From assembly GCA_965153355.1 (NCBI GenBank), contig OZ231127.1:88722001-88786000 (forward strand): a stretch of 64,000 bases of DNA, given 5' to 3'. The DNA comes from Flaccisagitta enflata. Its lineage: Eukaryota; Chaetognatha; Sagittoidea; Aphragmophora. Shown here piece by piece: positions 37,686-49,454 of this stretch. Below the pieces are notes generated by a model. The model did not search any database, had not been told where the DNA came from, and saw only the letters and a list, made by a program, of their open reading frames with translations. The stretch's first letter is position 1, and each line of letters starts with the position of its first letter. The position numbers and the translations under genes are program-made.

Positions 37686-39567
37686 AACAAGCCCAAAAGG
37701 GCAACAGTCGCGTGCGTCAGGAAATGACAAACAAAAGAGCAAAAACATGTTTAGATGTTAAGAATGTTAAAAAATGTTAAAAACTGTTATAGAATGTTAA
37801 AAAATGTTAAAAAATGTTAAAAAATGTTGAAAAATGTTACCCTGTCATCAGATACAACTGCAACCAGCGAAACCTTCATTGTGCCCAAGGTGATCTTTTT
37901 GAAAGATTCAGATTTGTTCGATCTTAAAGCATATAACCTACTATTTTTTCATGCAAAATTCCACCTCTCTGGCTTTAGCGGTTTGGCTTCCACATGATTT
38001 TGAAATTTGGTGAATTTTGATGTAAATCTATTCAGAAATAGCCTTTTTCAGCAGTTTTTCATGGTTAAATCTCTCTTATATTGGCTTAGGTTGAGCTTTA
38101 TTGGTCATATTGGTCACAAATGAACACTATTTGATCATCCCCTCGAATTCTTGTGGATTTTCTTAGTAACTTTATAGAATATCTGGCCTAAAATGAAGAG
38201 CGATCTGAGAAAAAACCAAGAAAACCTTACAAAATATGACGAAACTACTGTTTTGCCACATTGAATTCATCAATCTGATGAGTATTTCAAAAAATTCATA
38301 AACTGTGACATATTTTCTTTCATTCAAGACCAGTGTGGCGATTTTAGCTTCATTTGTTTAGAAATAAGGTTGATTTAAAGTTACTTGTGTTTGCTCATGC
38401 GTTTTTTTACAAAGCCTTTCCTGGTGCTGACCACATTTTCACTCAAAATGTTGTGTAGGCCAAACCGCTTTAGCCAGTGGTATGAAATTTTGCATAAATA
38501 AATGGTAGGTTATGTGCTTGCAGATAGCACCAATCAGAATTTCTCAAAACGAATACTCTAAGCACAATAAAGGTTCTGCTGGTTGCAGTCGTAATTGATG
38601 ATAGGGTAAGAAATATTAAAAAGATTTAAAAATGTTGAAAAAGAATCCAAAAATACTCAAAATTACTCAAAAAAAATCATAAATGCCTAAAAGTACCTGA
38701 AAATATCTGAAAATCCCCTAAGGTATCTTAAGGACCTAGAATATCTTAAGTACTCTAAAGTACCCTAAAGTACCCTGAAATACCCTAGAGTACCTTAAAT
38801 TACCTTGAAAATCCTTACAGATACCCAAAAATACCAAAAAATATCCAAAAATACCTAAGAATACCCAAAAATACCCAAAATTACTCAAAAATAATCAACA
38901 ATATCTAAAAAAACCCTAGTCAATATCTGAAAGTACCCTAAGGTACCTTTAGTATCTAGAATAAATTAAGTACCCTGATAAACCCTAGAGTACCTTAAAT
39001 TACCTTAAAAAACAAAAATACCAAAAATACCAAAAAATATCCAAAATACCTAAAAATACCCAAAAATACCCAAAATTAACCAAAAATAATAAAAGATACC
39101 TAAAAGTACCCAAAAATATCTGAAAGTACCCTAAAGTACCTTAAGTACTTAGAATAACTTAAGTACCCTAAAGTACCTGGAAGGACCCTTAAGTACCCTG
39201 AAATACCCTAGAGTACCTTAAATTACCTTGAAAAACCTTTAAAAAATACTTATGTATACCAAAAAAATATCCCAAAATACATAAAAATACCCAAAATTAC
39301 TCAAAAATAATCAAAAATTCCTAATAATACCCAAAAATATCTGAAAGTACCCTAAAGTACCTTAAGTACCTAGAATGACCTAAGTCCTTAAAGTACCCTA
39401 AAGTACCCTAAAGTACCCTGAAATACCCTAGAGTACCCTAAACTACCTTAAAAAACCTTAAAAAGTCAAAATTTTAAAAATGTGACCTACCGACCGACCG
39501 ACCGACCTACCGACCCACCGACCTACCAACCGACACGACAAGGTGTAGAGTCGCGTGCACGCGACTA
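37686..39567 (+). mobile_element. HINE-like element, 1.9 kb, with nested MITE
   Basis: 5' end AACAAGCCCAAAAGGGCAAC then AGTCGCGTGCG. The core is 10-bp repeats: AAAAATGTTA before the nested element, then AAAGTACCCT and ACCCAAAAAT types for about 860 bp after it, arranged in higher-order blocks of roughly 200 bp. A GACCGACCGACC tract, AAGGTGTAG and hairpin AGTCGCGTGCACGCGACT follow. The 773-bp MITE at 37837-38609 interrupts the core. Confidence 0.8.
37837..38609. mobile_element. Long-TIR MITE nested in HINE core
   Basis: TTACCCTGTCATCAGATAC at the left and TTACCCTATCATCAATTAC (reverse strand) at the right. The inversion continues about 150 bp (GACTGCAACCAGC, AACCTTTATTGTGC, CATATAACCTACTATTT, GCCAAACCGCTTTAGCC pairs). 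The central approximately 450 bp has no convincing ORF. Confidence 0.82.
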
Positions 39568-39691
39568 AAAAAAAGAAGAGCTGACTTGCGGAAGAAAATG
39601 CCTGATATAGTGAATGGGTTATTATGTAAGGCTTCGGCATATGACAAGTGGAACAATATCCAACACCTAAACTGAAGTCAATGGAATCGGA

Positions 39692-39831
<140 letters not shown>

Positions 39832-40142
39832 CGGGGGATTGCGTATAAGGGAGTGTGGAAGTGGATGTGTTTATCCAAGCCAAGAGCGAGAACTAAGAAC
39901 AAAGATTGTGGAGAAAAAAGTTCTGCCTCAAGAAAATGATTTACATTTGATTCAATTTCCTTAGCTGTGGTTAAATCTCAGGACAAAAAAATGTACAAAT
40001 GTGAGATTGAATAACATGAAACAGAGGGTCGGTAATTACAAGAGGAAGGTGCCTACCAAAGTCAAACAACGTTCTGATTGGCTGAGGCAATGATGTAAGA
40101 GGAGTCAAGGACAAAGTAACGTACGGCCGTGAGAATTGATGC

Positions 40143-40452
40143 AACAAGCCCGAACAGGCAACGATGCGTCCGGACTGTGTGTCTACGTGTATTGAATATG
40201 TGACATATATAGAGAGGCAATGATGTAAGAGGACGAAGAGGCGTTCGGGCGTGAGTATTGATGAAAAAATCGCCTTTGCATGCCGAAATGAAACAAAGCC
40301 GGATACACGGCTACCCCAGTCGCGTGCGGGTGGGCAGGGGCTGTAATTGAGGTCACCAGATCATTTGGGCAGGAGCAGTGAGACCAAAAACCGCAAAAAA
40401 ACCAAAAAAAGTAGAGTGTGACGGACGGACCGACGGATGGACGGACGCACAG
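40143..40452 (+). mobile_element. Two HINE-like 5' portions in tandem
   Basis: 40143-40210 has AACAAGCCCGAACAGGCAAC then GATGCGTCCGG (GATGCG subfamily). 40292-40452 has AACAAAGCCGGATACACGG, CAGTCGCGTGCGGGTGGGC and a GACGGACGGACC tract but no terminal hairpin. Confidence 0.75.
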
Positions 40453-41039
40453 TGGGCCATGATTCGGAAAGGAGGCAATTGTTACTGTATTGGGGAGTAG
40501 TGAATTACCATCATACTCATTCAGTTTTCATCAAACGTCATAGAACGTCAAGCCCTAATGGGGAAAAGAAACCTACGCTACGGTAGCATACACTAAGCAC
40601 TAGAGCCGTAGGGGTGGGGGATGCTCGCGCAATCCTCCATTCTTTAGTGTGTGGTATGCCGCCTCAAACAATGGTGTAGTGGCAGTGACTGAGTGAGACC
40701 CTCACTGAATTTACTGCATCACAACCAGAAAGTGCTCTGTTGCTTCTGAAACGAACATCCAATACTGAATTCAGACTGAGATACTTTTTTTCGCTTTTTC
40801 TTCACTTTTTTTTCTTCTTTTTCAATTCTTTATTGAAATGATTCAAAAAACTTGAAAAAGATTACTTTGACAATGGCGATGATGTTGAACCCAAAAACGA
40901 TGAGAGAGCCAAGAGCCACGAGCAACGACGACTACAACTGACATGACTGATGCCAAAAGCAAACGGAATGAGGGAAATGAGACTAAGTTAGGGTCAATTT
41001 GTGCGCCTCGCTTGATACGGGTATAGAAATGAATGCTTA

Positions 41040-41160
41040 GAACAAATCAATGACTAAAGAAATGAATGAATGAATGAATGGATGAATGAATGAATGAATG
41101 AATGAATGAATGAATGAATGAATGAATGAATGAATGAATGAATGAATGAATGAATAAATA
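41040..41160. repeat. (GAAT)n microsatellite
   Basis: About 110 bp of AATG repeats. Confidence 0.95.
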
Positions 41161-41304
41161 AGTGAATAAATGAATGAGTCAAAGATTAAATGAATGAGCT
41201 AACGAATTAATTAATGAATGAATTACTGCACTAGAATGAGCATCGAGAGGCCAGATTAAACAAAGACGTCGTTAACTAACCAACCGAGCGACTGTCTTTC
41301 TCCT

Positions 41305-41305
<1 letters not shown>

Positions 41306-41365
<60 letters not shown>

Positions 41366-41450
41366 AACGAACGAACGAACGAACGAACGAACGAACGAAC
41401 GAACGAACGAACAAACGAACGAACGAACGAACGAACGAACGAACGAACGA
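41306..41450. repeat. (CT)n-(GAAC)n compound microsatellite
   Basis: About 58 bp CT joined directly to about 86 bp of GAAC. Confidence 0.95.
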
Positions 41451-41519
41451 AAAAAAGGGGAAAAAGATGGGAGGGAAGGAAAGACAGAGAAAAACAATCA
41501 CGTGCGGTTATTAAGACCA

Positions 41520-41722
41520 TTAGAATTAGACCAAAAGACTAAAAGACAAAAAGACCAAAAGACAAAGAGACTAAATGTTAATTGACATAACTTTAAATAA
41601 CTTCAAATGACTTAAATGACTTAAAATGGCGTAAAACGAAAAAAAAAGCTATGCGTTCCCAACAGACAGATGGACCAACCGACGGACAGTGGGTTGTAGA
41701 GTCGCGCGCGAGCGAATAAAAA
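41520..41722 (+). mobile_element. HINE-like 3' portion with short core repeats
   Basis: AGACCAAAAGACTAAAAGAC and ACTTAAATGACTTAAAATG short repeats precede GACCAACCGACGGACAG, TGGGTTGTAGAGTCGCG and a damaged hairpin. Confidence 0.65.
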
Positions 41723-41984
41723 AAACACAGAGAAAAACAATGCCATACACGCGACCAATCAGAAGGTGCTGGCGGGTGGGAAGGGGCAGTAATGCGGGTG
41801 AGCAGGGGCAGTATTCTGGTGGGCTGCGATTGTTATATAACCGTGCAGGGGTCATAATGCTTAACAATCATTAATTCGATCGGTTTCGCGTAATTCAAAA
41901 TTTTACGTAACCTTCCGATTTTCCTTCCTAGGGACATCGTTTCTCATGGAAAAGAAAGAAAAAAATGAAAAGAATGAAAGGAGA

Positions 41985-41989
41985 AGCGA

Positions 41990-42073
<84 letters not shown>

Positions 42074-42089
42074 AAAAAAGAAAGAAAAA

Positions 42090-42177
<88 letters not shown>

Positions 42178-42214
42178 ATGAAGGAAAGAATGATAGAATG
42201 AAAGAATGAAAGAA

Positions 42215-42270
<56 letters not shown>
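41985..42270. repeat. (GAAA)n-(GT)n compound microsatellite
   Basis: About 230 bp GAAA followed by about 54 bp GT. Confidence 0.95.
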
Positions 42271-42274
<4 letters not shown>

Positions 42275-42584
42275 TTTGCGTGTACGTGCATTTTTGTTGA
42301 GAGGTGGAAAAAAGGAGAATGAAATGATCTTAAGCCTCCGCTAATACGCTCTTTGATCAAGTCTGACAAATTGCGGAATCTGAGTGACAGCAGGTCTCTC
42401 TCTCTCTCTCTCTCTCTGTCTCCATTTGCGATTGAAATGATACAAAAAAGATAAAACTGACCATTTTATTAACGGCGATGATTATGAACCTTAAAACGAC
42501 AGTGCTTAACACATCGACGACTACGACTGACATGACTAACGCCAACAGCAAAAAAATGAGGAATAGAATAAACGTTGGAGATTG

Positions 42585-42855
42585 AATAGAATTGAATAGA
42601 ATAAAATAATAGAATAAAATAAAATAGAATGAAATAATAAAATAATAGAATAAGAAATAGAATAATAAAATAAAATAAAATAAAATAAAATAAATAGAAT
42701 AAAATGAAATAAAAATAGATAAATAGATAGAAATGAATTGATAGAATACGTAAATAGATAGAAATAGATAGAAATAAATAAAAGTAAATAGAATAAAATG
42801 ATATAAAATAAATAGAATAATAAAATAATAGAATAGAATAAAATAGAATAAACGT
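42585..42855. repeat. AATA/AATAG-rich repeat
   Basis: Imperfect AATAGAATAAAAT repeats flanked by two copies of GAATAAACGTTGGAGATTGA (about 42566 and 42847). Confidence 0.85.
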
Positions 42856-43030
42856 TGGAGATTGAAGAAAGACAGGGATGAAGAAAGACGGGTATGAAGA
42901 AAGACATTTTGAACTGACCAACTGATTCTCCGTGTCTTTCTGTCTGTCTGTCTGTCACTCACTCACTCACTCTCTCTCATCGCGTGTTGCAGGTCTTAAA
43001 TTGTAACAGAGAAAGAAAGTGATAGAAAAA

Positions 43031-43341
<311 letters not shown>

Positions 43342-43469
43342 GCCAGACAGACAGAGAGGCAGACAAGGGGCAACTATTTTGAGCATTCGGCCTTGAATGC
43401 CCTCCTTGTTTTTAGTTGCGTGCTGCACTTTTATCTTGGTAAGAGACAGGGTTTTCATTTTCTTACGAG

Positions 43470-43520
43470 AAAGTTGAGCATCTCATCCGGCTGATTGAGG
43501 CCTCCGATGAAATTGATAGG
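43470..43520 (+). CDS. NRXN: Exon 6 (candidate): linker, 17 codons
   Basis: TTTTCATTTTCTTACGAG acceptor and a perfect AGG-GTAAGT donor frame 51 bp that read KVEHLIRLIEASDEIDR in the phase 0-0 frame required between exons 5 and 7. It is a symmetric exon, so it can be skipped without changing frame. CGAG is an unusual acceptor. The segment would form a charged, helical linker between LNS1 and EGF. Confidence 0.6.
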
Positions 43521-43689
43521 GTAAGTAAATTTGATAATTCTCTTTCATTTGGCGCCAAGCGGAATGCTCTACAACAAATATTTTTTACGCTATGATTTTT
43601 AAAAGATTTATTTACGAAAAATTTGATTGAAATTTTTTTCGATTTTTTTTAATTTTGTGTAGGACCAATAAAGGAGTGTATCTATGTTT

Positions 43690-44095
43690 ACTTGAGCATG
43701 AAAATACAAAGAAAAAAATGTTTTTGAGCACAGCTGCTCATCTATGAGGGCGTTTTGATCATTTTAGCTCATTTAGCTCACTTAGCTCAGTCTATTCTTT
43801 CTGATTTTAAAAACAGTAAATGAATGATAATTTTCATACTTGTTTAAGCAAGCAAATAAAAAAAACATGTCAGTGAGCAGAGCTGGTCATCTGTGAAGGT
43901 GTTTTTTAGTATTCTAGCTCATTTAGCTCATTTAGCTTTCTCTTTTTGTCTGATTCAGAATAGGATAAATAAATTAATGCTTTGATTTAAGCATGCAAAT
44001 ACAAGAAATCATGCTAGTGAGAAAATCTGGTTATCTGGTGGAATTTTTTTGAATAATTTAGCTCATCTAGCTCATTTGGCTCAGTTATATTTTTC
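43690..44095. repeat. Degenerate tandem repeat, about 145 bp x 3
   Basis: Three copies share GAGCA(C/G)AGCTG(C/G)TCATCT and ATTTTAGCTCATTTAGCTCA, near 43715-43800, 43865-43945 and 44005-44090. Divergence is high. No coding role seen. Confidence 0.65.
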
Positions 44096-44501
44096 TAACA
44101 AATAAAAGAATTTCAGTAACTGAAGACAAAAGCATGATGAAAATGCTTACAACTTTTTTCCTCACGGCGAAAGTCGCCATTACTGGTAAAAAAGTCTCTT
44201 ATAAAAAAAAACTCATATAAAAAAGTCTTATGAAAAAGTGTACATGACTATTTGCATATTGCTATCTATTATTTAGAATATTAGAAGTAAACCGTAAGTT
44301 ATTGAGTTTGCTAGGGTATCTCTCAAGAAAACAAATCAACCCGTCTGGTTAACATGAGACAACTCACTGCTGCAAATAATGATACAAACAATGATATTTG
44401 TCGCAAGGATTGATGGATCAAAACCATCAATTTTTGATCAAGACAGGAAATTAAAGAAAAAACAAAACATGGAGGTGGGAGGGACGTTGACCGGCAATCG
44501 T

Positions 44502-45119
44502 ACAAGGCCAGGATGTCACCAAGGTGTAGGTCTGCATCGAGGGTGGGTTTGGTCCACGGTGATGGTGTTTTAGGTGTTATAGGTGGTTATGGGGTGGTTG
44601 GTTGGTCTCTGGTCTGCATCGAGGGTGGGTTTGGTCCACGGTGATGGTGTTTTAGGTGTTATAGGTGGTTATGGGGTGGTTGGTTGGTCTCTGGTCTGCA
44701 TCGAGGGTGGGTTTGGTCCACGGTGATGGTGTTTTAGGTGTTATAGTGGTTATGGGGTGGTTGGTTGGTCTCTGGTCTGCATCGAGGGTGGGTTTGGTCC
44801 ACGGTGATGGTGTTTTAGGTGTTATAGGTGGTTATGGGGTGGTTGGTTGGTCTCTGGTCTGCATCGAGGGTGGGTTTGGTCCACGGTGATGGTGTTTTAG
44901 GTGTTATAGGTGGTTATGGGGTGGTTGGTTGGTCTCTGGTCTGCATCGAGGGTGGGTTTGGTCCACGGTGATGGTGTTTTAGGTGTTATAGGTGGTTATG
45001 GGGTGGTTGGTTGGTCTCTGGTCTGCATCGAGGGTGGGTTTGGTCCACGGTGGGACGGACGGACGGACGGACCGACGGACCGACAGAGCGGGGTGTAGAG
45101 TCGCGTAGCACGCGACTTA
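44502..45119 (+). mobile_element. HINE-like element with 82-bp core x 6.4
   Basis: 5' ACAAGGCCAGGATGTCACC. Seven starts of GGTCTGCATCGAGGGTGGG at 44529, 44611, 44693, 44774, 44856, 44938 and 45020. The last unit runs directly into GGACGGACGGACGGACGG, then GGGGTGTAGAGTCGCG and hairpin AGTCGCGTAGCACGCGACT. Repeat units are nearly identical, so the array is young. Confidence 0.85.
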
Positions 45120-45159
45120 AAAAGAAAACACAAACACAAACACAAACAAAAACAAAAAC

Positions 45160-45209
<50 letters not shown>

Positions 45210-45230
45210 GCAACAGCAACAACAACAACG

Positions 45231-45279
<49 letters not shown>

Positions 45280-45282
45280 AAT
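45120..45282. repeat. (AAC)n microsatellite at a HINE tail
   Basis: Starts AAAAGAAAACACAAAC at the element end and becomes nearly pure AAC (45163-45280). Confidence 0.9.
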
Positions 45283-45628
45283 CAATAAACAATGTAGTCA
45301 CTATTTGCTGGTTACCGGTCTCAATTGTTTTGCCCGAGTTGTTTTTTTTTTTTTTTTTTTTGTAGATACGCAAGGTCATAGTATAACTAAGACTCACTGT
45401 ATAAAATGATATCAAGAAATGAATCCGTCCCTTCATATATACACGAGAAAATCTCCCGCGTCTCCCGCGTAAGATTAGATGACCTTCTTCATCCCCTTCT
45501 CTGCTCCCTGGGCACCAACATCTCATAAACCGCTGTCGCATATCTCAAAGTTTCAGCGTTGTCACTGTTCACTGTACATGTGGACTATAACACACATGCT
45601 TGAGAAAGAATTAGAGAAGATCGTATAG

Positions 45629-45888
45629 AAACAAGCCCAACAGGCCAACAGTCGCGTGCTCCGTTTTGCAGTTACACACACAACTGCATATACTTCCTCC
45701 CTTCCTTCCTTCTTTTCTCTCTTCCTTCCTTCCTTCCTTCCTTCAAACCTTTCTGCCTTACATCAATTGTTATTTTACCTTAAAATACCAAAAGAATTCC
45801 AAAATTTAGAATTATGAAAGATGGACTGACAGAAGGACCTACCAATGGGCCAACAGAGCAAGATGTAGAGTCGCGTGCACGCGACTAA
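45629..45888 (+). mobile_element. HINE-like element, AACAAGCC form
   Basis: AACAAGCCCAACAGGCCAAC, AGTCGCGTGC, a (CTTC)n segment (45695-45745), GACTGACAGAAGGACC, AAGATGTAGAG and hairpin AGTCGCGTGCACGCGACT. Confidence 0.82.
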
Positions 45889-46033
45889 TAAAGGCGAAAA
45901 GCAACTAAGATTTCATTTTAAAGTAGATCATGAAGAAATAAAGGCAAGGAACAACCAAGATATCATTTTGAAGTAGATTGTGAAGAAATAAAGGTAAAAA
46001 GCAACCAAGATATCCTTTTGAAGTAGATCTTGA
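45889..46033. repeat. About 53-bp tandem repeat x 2.7
   Basis: AGATATCATTTTGAAGTAGA-type units ending GAAGAAATAAAGG(C/T), between two HINE copies. Confidence 0.8.
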
Positions 46034-46037
46034 ACCA

Positions 46038-46238
46038 AACAAGACCGGATACACGGCTACCCCAGTCGCGTGCGGGTGGGCAGGGGCCATATTTGAGGTC
46101 AGTGGAGCATTTGGGCAGGAGCAGTATAGCCAAAAACCCCATTAACGCCGAAAAAGTAAAGTGTGACGGACGGACAGATGGACAGACTGACGGACGGACC
46201 GACAAAGCGGGGTGTAGAGTCGCGTAGCACGCGACTAA
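46038..46238 (+). mobile_element. HINE-like element, GTCGCG subfamily, full copy
   Basis: AACAAGACCGGATACACGGC, CAGTCGCGTGCGGGTGGGC, TATTTGAGGTCAGTGGAGC, a GACGGACGGACAG tract and hairpin AGTCGCGTAGCACGCGACT followed by AAAA. Confidence 0.9.
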
Positions 46239-46248
46239 AAAGGCAAGG

Positions 46249-46400
46249 AACAAGGCCGGATACACGGCCAATACCAGTCGCGGACGGGTGGGCAGGGGCG
46301 GAAATGCGCGTTTTCACACTTTCCAACTCGATCACCACGGACCAACCAACCAACCGACGGACGGACAAAGCCTCTTATAGAGTCGCTTGTCCGAGACTAA
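46249..46400 (+). mobile_element. HINE-like element, GTCGCGGAC form
   Basis: AACAAGGCCGGATACACGGC, CAGTCGCGGACGGGTGGGC, ACCAACCAACCGACGG and CTTATAGAGTCGCTTGTCCGAGACT. 5' GTCGCGGAC pairs with 3' GTCCGAGAC with one mismatch. Head-to-tail with the previous copy, 10 bp apart. Confidence 0.85.
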
Positions 46401-46793
46401 AAACTAAGATACCCTTTCCGAGCAATGCGGGAACAAAGCCAGTTTCAAATGATTTTAATGAGATTTGGTTGGAATATGTACAGTGTAGCATCACAGTAAC
46501 GGATACCAAGGACCAATAATTGTATTTATAAGGATTCCTAAGGATTATCAAACACTTAATTGTGGATGGAGGATCTGTTGCCATATTTCATATGATTTTC
46601 GCTGTTCTATGTCACAAACCAGAATTCCTTTAAAGGGAGTCAGAGAGAAATATTTGCGCGACTGCGATGATGGACAGGAGAAGAAGCACTTGACAATGAT
46701 TCTGAATTAAACATACACACAAATAAGCACAGTTCTTCTTCCAATAGATTGCATCATTAGGATGTTCCCCCAATTCTTTTCTTATCTAAACAG

Positions 46794-46914
46794 GACGCTG
46801 GTCAGCTGAATATTTGCGAGCGATCCGAGCCCTGTGACGATGGATGCGACTGCATTGTGGTGGACGTGGCGCCAGGATATAAATGCGACTGCTCTCCCAA
46901 AATATGTGGAGAAG
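46794..46914 (+). CDS. NRXN: Exon 7: EGF-like domain
   Basis: Acceptor CTTATCTAAACAG, donor GAAG before GTAAGC; phase 0 to 1. Reads DAGQLNICERSEPCDDGCDC then IVVDVAPGYKCDCSPKICGE. Seven cysteines in the pattern C-x5-C-x3-C-x-C-x10-C-x-C-x4-C. ICERSEPC matches the start of neurexin EGF1 (fly ACERNDPC), and its position right after LNS1 is the canonical one. The last loop is short and there is an extra cysteine (GCDC), so the fold is atypical. Confidence 0.88.
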
Positions 46915-46923
46915 GTAAGCAAA

Positions 46924-46962
<39 letters not shown>

Positions 46963-47020
46963 GTGACGGTGACCAAAAAGTCATAACAATTGTTGAGAAT
47001 GGTGACTTCCTGCATATTTC

Positions 47021-47200
47021 AGTCACGTGCTACGCGACTCTACACCCCGCTTTGTCCATCTGTTGGTCTGTCCATTGGTCCATCCATTGGCCCATCCATT
47101 GGCCCGTCCGTTGGTCCATTGGTCCATCGGTCCATCACCCCTCATATATGACCCCTGCCCACCTGCGCGCAACTGGAGTAGCCGTGTATCTGGCCTCGTT
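47021..47200 (-). mobile_element. HINE-like element, GTCGCG subfamily
   Basis: AGTCACGTGCTACGCGACT, CTACACCCCGCTTTGTCC, a CATTGGTCCATCCATTGG tract, CCCCTGCCCACCTGCGCGC and GCCGTGTATCTGGCC. It sits 107 bp after the EGF exon donor. Confidence 0.85.
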
Positions 47201-47289
47201 GGATTTGAAGGCAGAAAAATGTATCAGTTGATACCATCAAAATACTTGTCCAAATAGGCCAGTCTCTGTGCCTGTATACCGGACTGTCT

Positions 47290-47765
<476 letters not shown>

Positions 47766-48358
47766 GATATCACGAGTCAATGAGACCAAAGATGAAAATA
47801 TAGGCTTTGGACAACATAGATGGACTAACAACAAGAATAAATGAAAGCTAAAAACCTTGCTCCGGATAGGGACAGACAAACATTCACTGAAGGTGCGGTA
47901 TTAGATCTCAACATCATCATCCTTTATTGAGAGTTTCTGTTTATTTCTTCTTCTTAAACTGATTCAGCAAAGTGGTTTTTATCTTTAGGTAATTCTTCTC
48001 TCTCTGTTAGAAATGTATGTCTGTCCGTCTCTTAGGTGTGTGTGCCTTCTGTCTCTTTTGCGTGCTTTTGGCTTTTTCTCTTTCTCTACTATTCGATGCC
48101 CGTGTCTTTTGTTTCTTGCCATTTTTTATATTGAACGCTAGATGGGTAACCATATGGTTGCGCCTTGATTTTGTGCCATTTGTTTTTACTACGTAGGCAA
48201 ATATACGTAACTCGTCTTTCGTATCATCCAATTTTTGGATTGATTGATTTTATTTAATTATGGCATCGCTTCTTAAAGTGATTGATTGATTTTTATGATC
48301 GTTTGAATGCGCCCTTGGAATTCACTAATTTCAATAATCTCTCATCTTTGTATTGCAG

Positions 48359-48437
48359 ATAAACATATGAGCAGACGATTGATGTTAACATGACATAAAC
48401 GAACTGTAGTTTGAAACCATCGAAAGTGGGCCAAAAA
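48359..48437 (+). pseudogene. Exon 8 (candidate): damaged bridging exon
   Basis: TTTGTATTGCAG acceptor and AAAAA-GTAAGT donor frame 79 bp. The exon must enter in phase 1, which gives DKHMSRRLMLT and a stop. The frame that leaves in phase 0, as exon 9 needs, reads TYEQTIDVNMT, stop, TNCSLKPSKVGQK, which looks protein-like. So the segment is one base short and has one TAA. It may be a decayed exon, an assembly error, or a real terminal exon making a short secreted LNS1-EGF protein. Confidence 0.45.
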
Positions 48438-48759
48438 GTAAGTTTTATAGGCGTGTTTCTGCTTTTATGAACGTTGTTTTTATCTTGTTTTCTGGTCTGT
48501 TATTTTTGTCTTTCTTTCCTTTTTGCATTTTATCGCGGATTTTAGTATAGTTTTTATCGCTTGTCGGTCAGCTTGCTATAGGGATGATATGGATGAATTT
48601 AATAGGATGGGCCAGGGCAGGGGCAGGTATCAGGTGGCATGGGCTCTGAAGAAGATGAACATGTTGTCATGTGCTATTTCTGTCCTTTATTGTGTCCTAT
48701 CTCGATTTCATGTTATCTTTTGCGTTTGCTGCGGGGAGTGTCAAAACTTGAGACAAAAA

Positions 48760-49133
48760 CTCAAACAATCCTGCAGACAATAAATAACCCTGACTATCAA
48801 CAAAAACCTTTAGAGATGATGAACTATGGTTCAGTAGTGATAACAAGAGCAGTAATTATGGGTCGCTATGGAATGTTGAGTTGCAATGCCAATTTTTCAT
48901 GTGGTAATGGCAACAAGAATTGCCCTGAGTGTTCTGTGATAGATGATGAAAGCCACCGGATAAACTATTGTATGAAATATAAAAAAATTAACCTGTATGA
49001 AGTAAACAAAAAAATTAATTTTGAACAAATTTACTCAGTAGACATAGACAAAGTTCTTGAAGTAGCTCAAGTCATTCTGAAAATCTGGGATTTGGGATAT
49101 GGAAAGAACCAGATGCGTCAAAACCTAATTTAG
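48760..49133 (+). pseudogene. Retroelement-like C-terminal fragment with zinc knuckle
   Basis: The open frame includes GRYGMLSCNANFSCGNGNKN then CPECSVIDDESHRINYC and ends KIWDLGYGKNQMRQNLI. CPEC-x7-H-x4-C resembles the zinc-binding region after the reverse transcriptase in some non-LTR elements (zf-RVT-like). No RT catalytic YxDD block precedes it, so this is a 5'-truncated fragment. The assignment is by resemblance only. It lies in the intron after the damaged exon. Confidence 0.5.
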
Positions 49134-49310
49134 GAGAGTAGGCAGTTGTTACTTATTTATTTCTATATTGTTTTGTTACAAAGCTTTTGAAAGTTGTTAC
49201 GTAATAATACGTAAGATATATTGCAGACGTAAAATTGCAGCCGTAGAGTGAAAATGTTGTTTCAAATCATGTCCTTGTACTTAACCACAATGTGGATTTT
49301 TGTACGAAAG

Positions 49311-49311
49311 T

Positions 49312-49370
<59 letters not shown>
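49311..49370. repeat. (CT)n microsatellite
   Basis: About 58 bp of CT repeats. Confidence 0.95.
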
Positions 49371-49371
<1 letters not shown>

Positions 49372-49454
49372 AACATTGCATCAGCCCTATAACAGAACCT
49401 AAAATGATGAAATCGACTTTGCGAACATTTGCGATCGTTTATAACTTGAGCGTG

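Noticed and set aside
41934-41957. Possible exon starting GGACATCGTTTCTCATGG after TTTTCCTTCCTAG
   Set aside because: No donor follows before the GAAA microsatellite, and the phase cannot be matched to neighbours.
46038-46400. tRNA-derived SINE interpretation of the dominant repeat
   Set aside because: I could not find A-box or B-box promoter sequences; paired subterminal motifs and a 3' hairpin fit a rolling-circle (Helentron-type) element better.
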